NCBI GenBank assembly: GCA_951802425.1
Contig: OX637805.1
Span: 2,356,001 to 2,420,000, forward strand
Direction: 5' to 3'
From: Clavaria fumosa
Taxonomy: Eukaryota > Basidiomycota > Agaricomycetes > Agaricales > Clavariaceae
DNA length: 64,000 bases
The notes beneath the pieces are model-generated. The model ran no database searches and was not told the origin of the DNA. It saw nothing but the letters and a program-made list of their open reading frames with translations. A program made the position numbers and the translations under genes. Positions 58,268 to 64,000 of the stretch are shown here, in pieces. Numbering within the stretch: the first letter of the stretch is position 1; every line of letters begins with the position of its first letter.

Positions 58268-59391
58268 TTACACCTCTAAGCTCTCCTCATGTTCTTGCAC
58301 TGGTGGCAGCAGAGCTTTGGTAGGGGGGTCAATGCTGGTGTTGTGGGTTCCAGGCATGAGAGGGTGTTTGTAGTCATCAGTAGGTATGATCCACAGGGAC
58401 AAGACATCTGTAGTGATGGGTATGACAAGGGGAGGGGCTCCCTGGCAGTAATGGACTTCCCATTCTTCCTGTAAGACAGGCTCAGGCAGTAGGGGTACCT
58501 TGAATCGTAGGTGTGAAGATCGGCAGTTGATCCAAAGTTCCACAAGGATCGGTGATGCCCAGAGGATGCGGCATTGTTGCTCGAAGGCAAGGTCTCGCAT
58601 CTCATGCCAGAGGGCATGGCTGATCACTACTGATAAGTGCTCTCCCACACCTTGTAGCCATAAGTCGTCTGACAGGTGAAGCAGGCCGTGATTTAGCTGA
58701 AACTGTGGCATGCAAGTGGGCGGATCGTCCATCATCAAGGGTGGTGGGTCTAGCCCCTCAGGGCGGCGTGACCATGGGATTTGCACGGTGTCTAGCATGT
58801 GCCGAGTGCGGGTGCTAAGTCATGGCGATGTAGTTGAGGTGTATGGAGAGGTTGGTGCTGGTTGCGGGCGTGCTAGGCCTCTCGGCCAGCCAGCCGCACA
58901 GCAGGCGAAATATGGTGGGCTGGGAGCTTGGGGGGTGCGCTCGGCAGGCATGGTAATGAGTTTCAAGCAAGGGATTTCATGGGAGTGGGAGCAAGGGGGA
59001 TGGTGAGAGTGGTGATGTTCATGCTTTCTTTTAAGTCCTTTTTGTCAGGGTCAGTGAGCATGGGACCTCCTAAGTGAAAGACACCGAGAGGGACCGCACC
59101 GCTTGCAGGTGCTTCTGGTGAAAGTCTGCAATGGCTTTGGCAGCATCTTTCAAGTTTGACTTGGGTTCCTATGTGCTGTCTTCATGGGGGTAGCCAGTCC
59201 ACTTTACCAAGTACTGTAGTTTCCATCTGTGCCATTGGCTTTTTAAGACTTCTTCTACATCATATTGCAAGTGATTGTCAATCAATTCGGGGGGGGGGAG
59301 CGCTCGTCTGGAGTTTGGTTTGGAAACTTTCCTTCCACATAAGGTGTGAGTAGTGTTTCATTGAACACAGGGTGAATTTTCCACATGGCTG
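58268..59391 (-). pseudogene. Element F chromodomain and C-terminal tail
   Basis: 59391-59100 reads PAMWKIHPVFNETLLTPYVE, then after a frame change in a G-run the chromodomain ELIDNHLQYDVEEVL, LQYLVKWTGYPHEDSTWVP and NLKDAAKAIADFHQKH. A further ~800 nt to the PPT includes a 176-codon frame (58798-58268, MLDTVQIPWSRRPEGLDPPP...) of no known family, an unusually long tail after a chromodomain. Confidence 0.75.
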
Positions 59392-59531
59392 GCAAGTGTC
59401 ATGAAAGCGTCGTCTGTACTACCAGGCCAGCAAATTTCAATCCTTTAACTCAAGGAACACCATGCAAATCAGGCGAACAAGGGGCTAAACCCCAACTATA
59501 TATTTTATCGCAAGATAAGTACAATACTTAT

Positions 59532-60456
59532 CTACACGAAAGAAAGCCAAGACCCCTCTTCATCAAGGGAGGAGCCCGAGGTGCCGTACTCAGACCCCCA
59601 AGACTCCTCTTCCCACGACTCATCTGAAGAGTCTGAGAAGTCAGACTCACCCACGAACCCGAGAGCTACCCTCAAGGGATGGGAGGCGAACTGACCATCC
59701 CAGATTCCCGCCTCCAGGGCAGCCTCTCGCAGATCTCGCACAGCGCTGAGAGAACCTCCGTCGTCCAGAGTAGGAGACGGGAGGGGGGAATAGGCGGGGG
59801 GGAGGTCAACGGTAGGAAGGGAGGGCGACGGAGGAGGCGCCACCAACGGGGTATCCAGAGGTTGGGGATCTGGACCTGAGGACGGTAAGCCGGATGTACA
59901 GGACCAGAACCAATCTCAGCCCAATCCTGCCCACCTTGGTACCAAGTACCTTGGTCACCCCAAGGGGTGGTGGCCCAAACAGTTGGCGAGGGAGGGCGGG
60001 GAGGAGCCCAGTCCCAATCTATAAAGAATCAGACTTACTGGAGGCAGAGAGAAGCAGCTCGGCTAACTCACCATGAGGGTCCTCGAGAAGGTCACAGATA
60101 CGTCGGTAAGGACCTTGGGTCAAGGAGCAATCCTTGACAAGGTGGGAGGGATCCCCACAGGCGAAGCATCGGTCGAGGACCCAGTAGAGGTCCGCATCGG
60201 CAGGGACGAGTTGAACCCACCAGTGGAAGGTATCGCAAGAGAGCTTGACTCCAGTACGAGGAGCGAAGAGGGAGGAGCTGTGGAAGAACTCGACAAGGTG
60301 GTGGCCTTGGAAGCACATAGCAGGCAGACTCTGAAGGGACAGCGAAAGGAGGAGGACCGTCCTTTTATCCAATAACCGCCACAGACTGATCTCGACCTCA
60401 ATTGGGCAGACCCCTATCCACCAGACACGATCACCCCTAAGAAGATCTCTGATCAA
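59532..60456 (-). CDS. CCHC zinc-knuckle (Gag-like) ORF inside insertion G
   Basis: 145-codon minus-strand frame from 60456 to 60019 (MIRDLLRGDRVWWIGV...) with a perfect C-X2-C-X4-H-X4-C knuckle, CFACGDPSHLVKDC, preceded by DADLYWVLDR. A CCAGTAAGT-like donor near 60033 and an acceptor near 59880 could join it to a Pro-rich and acidic downstream segment (59846-59532, GPDPQPLDTPL...DEEGSWLSFV). Whether it is expressed, a captured Gag tail or a host gene fragment is unknown. Confidence 0.45.
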
Positions 60457-60864
60457 AGATCAGTTTCACTCGATCACTGCATCACACTGATCAATCAAGT
60501 AATCATGACTCAGAACAGCTCGATCACAGATCAGCTGACCCTCCGATCTTATCCCCAACAAGATCAGATGCAGCCGACGTGATGTAATGCATCGAAGCGG
60601 GGACCCTATCTGATCGCGGATGACATCATCATCACAAGGATCCCAACAAAGATCGACACTGCTCGGACTCATCATTCCAGTGCAAGCGCGCAGCTTTCCT
60701 GATCATCTATCAGATTCCGATATTTAATCAATGACTCATACATCATGTACAGCCCATAGCTAGAGTATATAAGACCTGAGACCAACCCACATGTACCCTA
60801 GCTTCGATCTTTTCGTCTATACACTTACTTGAGAGACCTCAACTAAGTCTGACAGCAAACATCG

Positions 60865-61180
60865 CTGCTGAGAACTTCGCACTGGAAGGATTCGTCTTCC
60901 CGCCTTTAAGGTCGCAAGTCGTCCCTCCTGAGAGTTTCACCAGCCACCCATCGATTGAGCAGAACCTCTATCGGTTCGAGTATTACCAAAGGTATACAAG
61001 GACTTGGATAAAGGACCGACTACTCCGAGCCAATCCCCAGACTTATTACCAGACACTTCGACTACTGCAGGAGTATTCCCTGTATATCGAGAGACAAGTC
61101 CGCCAGGACTATCGACTAGCATTAGAAACTGAACAGACCCTTCGCTCTACCCTTGCACACCAAAGGGGTTTTGCTGTCAC
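60865..61180 (+). other. Plus-strand open frame without ATG in insertion G
   Basis: Downstream of the TATA box a stop-free frame of about 105 codons reads ENFALEGFVFPPLRSQ, then YRFEYYQRYTRTWIKDRLLR, YYQTLRLLQEYSLYIERQVR. Its composition is protein-like (amphipathic, Arg/Tyr/Leu-rich) but there is no initiating Met, so it would need splicing or an upstream fusion. Family unknown. Confidence 0.35.
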
Positions 61181-61190
61181 AAGCCCGACA

Positions 61191-64000
61191 GCAAGTTCAG
61201 TCAGTGTGCGCTCAGTCCCACCTTTTCAACTATCACAAATGGTCCTACTCTCTTGTCTGCGAGCTTTTCTGAGGGCTGTTCTGTGTTCAGGTTCTCTGCG
61301 TCATGCCATACCAAGTTCCCCTTCTTGTAGTCAAGCATTCTTTTGTTTTTATGTTTGTCATATGCTGTTTTCATGTATTGGGTGGCTTTTTCCATAGCTT
61401 TTTTTGCATTTTCTCTTGCATTTTGCAGTTTCGTAGCGAACTCCGAAGCTTCAGGAGCATGTGGTAACGTTGGTAGAGAGATATCGCCCATGCGGGGTGG
61501 TGTCCATAATTTAACCAGAAGGGAGAGTATTTTGTTGCCGAGTGTTGCTGATTGTTTAAAGCAAATTCTCCGGTAGCCAGCCAGTCTGACTAATTGTTCT
61601 GCATGAAGTCCACATATGACTGCAGATATATCTCAATCTCCTGATTCATCCTTTCGGTCTGCCCATCAGTCTGTGGATGGTAGGCTGTACTTGGGTTCCC
61701 TTTATGCCAATGATTTTGTAAAACTCTCCCATGAAGTTTGAGACAAATTGGGAACCATGGTCACTGATCACTTTGCAGGGCACTCCATGGCTCCGTAGGA
61801 CTCTATCTCATAGGATTTTCACTGCTCCCAATGCTGTGAGCTTAGTATCTGTTGCTTCCAGTAGGGTCATCTTTGTCGGCTTGTCACATATCACGAGAAT
61901 GGCATTGTGTGTGGCCAATTTTGGTAAGGGTCCAATCAAATCCCAAGTGATTGTGTGCCATGGGCAAGGCGGGATTGTGTGTGGGTGTAAAGGTGCGCAT
62001 TGTTTCATCTGGTCAGGTTTTGATCTTTGGCATTTTTCGCAGCCCACAATGTACTCCGCTACATCTTCCTTCATTCCTGGTCATTTGAATTGTCAGGTGA
62101 CAATTTCTAAGGTCTTTTCAGGGCCTGGATGCCCCCCAAGCGGGGAATCATGCAGCTTCATTAACACCTTGTGTATCAGATCCTGTGGTACCCAAACTTT
62201 TCCTTCATGTCTGAAAAGTCTGTTGGCGCCTTTCTTGTAGGGTAGTTCTTTAGGTGGGGTCATATTCGTGTGTGCTTCCAGCAGTAATTGGTCAATGGTC
62301 AGGTCTGGAATTATCAGTGTAGCAAGACGGTGGGTTGGGAAGACTTGGACCATTGGCTTCTCATATTTGTCAGTGCCTTCCCAATGATCCAGTTGTCGGG
62401 ACAGGGCATCTGCTTTCATATTAGTTTTTCCAGGCTTGTATTTCACCTTGAAATTGAAGCACTGGAGCTTGGAATGCCAATGAGTCTGGCAAGGATTCAG
62501 CTTCTGGCTCTTTTGGAAATATTGGAGGTTTGCATGGTCAGTGTGTATCTCGAAGGGTTTCTTAATGCCCAGTAGGTAGTGGTGCCATTCCTCCAGACCC
62601 TGGATTATTGCTAAGAATTCCTTATCATAAGTTGTATAGTTCATTTCTGCCAGGGAGAAGGATTTCGAGATGAAGTCAATGGGGTGCCATATGCCATTCA
62701 GTTGTTGTTGCGATAGCACTCCTCCAGTGGTGTAGTTACTCACATCGACTTCCATCTTCCACTTTCCTTCATCCTGGGGAATAGCCAGTACCACATCACT
62801 TTGTAATATTTCGATTAGACATTTCCAGGCATTTTCTTGGTGGCTCATCCAAGTATAAGGGGTGCCATTGCATAGTAACTTGTAAAGAGGCTTGGCAATG
62901 GTGGCGAACCCTTGTATGAACCTCCGGAAGTAGTTCAGCAGCCCAATTCCTCATTGTAAAGCTTGCTTGTCTCTTGGCACTGGCCAGTCTGCTATTCCTT
63001 TACATTTCTTTGGCAAGTGTCAGATGTTCCCCTTGGAAATCAGCAGCCCCAGGAATGTGACCTCTGTTTGTTCCAGTTTACATTTGGATTCTCTGATGCA
63101 GAGATCATTTTCCTGGAGTGCCTTGAACACTTTGTGCAATAGGTGTCAGTGTTCTTCAAGTGTCTCTGTTGCAATGAGGATATTGTCAATATACACAAAT
63201 ACCTTTCCAGTGGCTAGCAGCATGCATAGAATGTAGTTCATTCTGCATTGGAAGACCGATGGAGCATTCATTAAACTAAATTGCATGATGGTGGGGCATA
63301 CTGTTCCAAATTTTGTAATGATTGCAGCATATTTTTGTGCCCATTTGGCCATTGCAACATTCCAATATCCCCATTCCACATCAAGGCTTGTGAACACTTG
63401 GGCCTTTTTCAGGCTTCCTACAGTCTTGTTGATTCTGGGCAATGGGTAAATGTCTTTTACGCAGTAAGAGTTAAGGCGCTTGTAGTTGATGATTGCCCAT
63501 AACCTGTCACCCTCATCCTTGAAAAAGATGGGGCTCACATAATCTGATTCTTCCCATTCCAGTTGGCCGTTTTCTAAGTTTTCCTTGAGCCAGGCCTTCA
63601 GGGCTTCCTCTTCTTTCCAAGTAAGTGGGTACACTTTGGAGTGCAGGAATCCAGGGTCATTTTTGAATTTGATCTCATAGTCTATACCAGGCAGAGACTT
63701 GGGCAACTTCTGGAGCATCTTTCTTGCGAATACTTGGGGGTACAGGGATTTCCAGTCGGGTGTGGTCTCAGTAGCATGTGTGCCCCAGAATCCATAGCTG
63801 CAATTCATGATGTGACAGTCCTTTGTCTTGCATCAGTCAAAACAAATGTACTTCTGAGACCAGCAGATCATCAGGTTGTGGTATAAGAGCCAGTCATGTC
63901 CTAGGATTGCCCAGTGTCCACTAACCCATCCTAGCAAGAACTGCTTGATCTCTACGTGGCCTCTGATGTTAAGGCATAATGTCACTGAGTGCTTAAAGGC
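61191..64000 (-). pseudogene. Element F pol: PR tail, RT, RNase H, integrase
   Basis: RT 63808-63146: LTWKEEEALKAWLKENLENG, YVSPIFFKDEGDRLWAIINY, MQFSLMNAPSVFQ and the active site VFVYIDNILIAT (YIDN for YIDD). RNase H 62848-62330: MEVDVSNYTTGGVL, KEFLAIIQGL, HTDHANLQYF. Integrase: GHPGPEKTLEIVT, CEKCQRSKP, TWDLIGPLP, then after a stop [19 protein letters not shown]; the HPQTDGQTE region near 61680 is frameshifted. C-terminal part 61491-61226 (KKGNLVWHDAENL, ADKRVGPFVIVEKVG). Inactive. Confidence 0.85.

Larger units (their letters stand above)
59397..61190. mobile_element. Insertion G: 1.8-kb LTR-like element in F
   Basis: Ends TGTCATGAAAG...AAGCCCGACA, target duplication GCAAG at 59392-59396 and 61191-61195. 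It sits between the F integrase tail (VIVEKVGLSAH) and PAMWKIHP. No second internal copy of the ends, so it behaves as a solo LTR or a short non-autonomous element. A TATATAAG box at 60766 (plus) follows a GATC-rich block. Confidence 0.75.
58230..64000 (-). mobile_element. Chromovirus F, partial, interrupted by insertion G
   Basis: Minus-strand element entering from the right edge: PR tail (~63960-63830, AILGHDWLLYHN), RT, RNase H, integrase, insertion G at 59397-61190, chromodomain, tail, PPT and LTR. Gag lies outside the window. Confidence 0.85.

Noticed and set aside
1..64000. CRISPR array, operons, ribosome-binding sites
   Set aside because: Repeats present are dispersed or inverted, spacing is irregular, and the genes are intron-containing eukaryotic genes.
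1..64000. tRNA or rRNA genes
   Set aside because: No cloverleaf A/B-box pair or rRNA core was recognised by eye; a tRNAscan run would settle this.

Overview
This window is nuclear DNA of a filamentous fungus, most likely an Agaricomycete (mushroom-forming basidiomycete). The evidence is host genes broken by many ~50-nt GT-AG introns, a KDZ-type transposase with a CxC2-like N-terminus, chromodomain Ty3/gypsy elements (chromoviruses), and fungal hAT and copia relics. No prokaryotic signature, CRISPR array, rRNA or tRNA was seen.

Layout. (1) 1-5.2 kb: the 3'-truncated front part of a UDP-glucose:glycoprotein glucosyltransferase gene, joined directly to a degenerate duplicate of the 5' end of a HAD phosphatase gene whose full copy lies at 46-47.3 kb; then a single-pass membrane protein gene on the minus strand. 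(2) 5.4-24 kb: a deeply nested transposon pile. It holds a palindromic MITE, a dispersed repeat (R), a solo LTR (family E) split by two complete chromoviruses (D, minus; A, plus), and D itself split by a 1.3-kb solo LTR. A second MITE of the same family lies at 22.8-23.5 kb. (3) 24-45.9 kb: chromovirus B (internal deletion, in-frame Gag-RT fusion), a hAT transposase relic, and a 13.8-kb block bounded by a split foldback palindrome. That block carries an LTR pair (X), a truncated gypsy element E, chromovirus C and a KDZ transposase gene. A copia integrase relic follows. (4) 46-57.3 kb: the host gene island. Three co-directional minus-strand genes, a Pyp1-like polyol-phosphatase of the HAD superfamily, myo-inositol oxygenase and an aldo-keto reductase, may form a small inositol/polyol catabolic cluster. 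A TA-flanked MITE and a plus-strand condensin subunit 3 gene follow. (5) 57.3-64 kb: another minus-strand chromovirus (F, running off the window), interrupted by a 1.8-kb LTR-like insertion (G).

The most informative signals are in the retroelements. Four complete chromoviruses carry a primer-binding site 1 nt after the 5' LTR that is complementary to a stretch of their own LTR just downstream of a TATA box, and the pairing is kept by a compensatory change between A and B/C. That is the signature of Tf1/sushi-type self-primed reverse transcription. Decay is dominated by transitions (CpG to TpG, TGA stops, YxDD to YxND/YxDN), which suggests a methylation or RIP-like genome defence. Exon coordinates were worked out by eye; the HAD gene is complete to the codon, the others are close.
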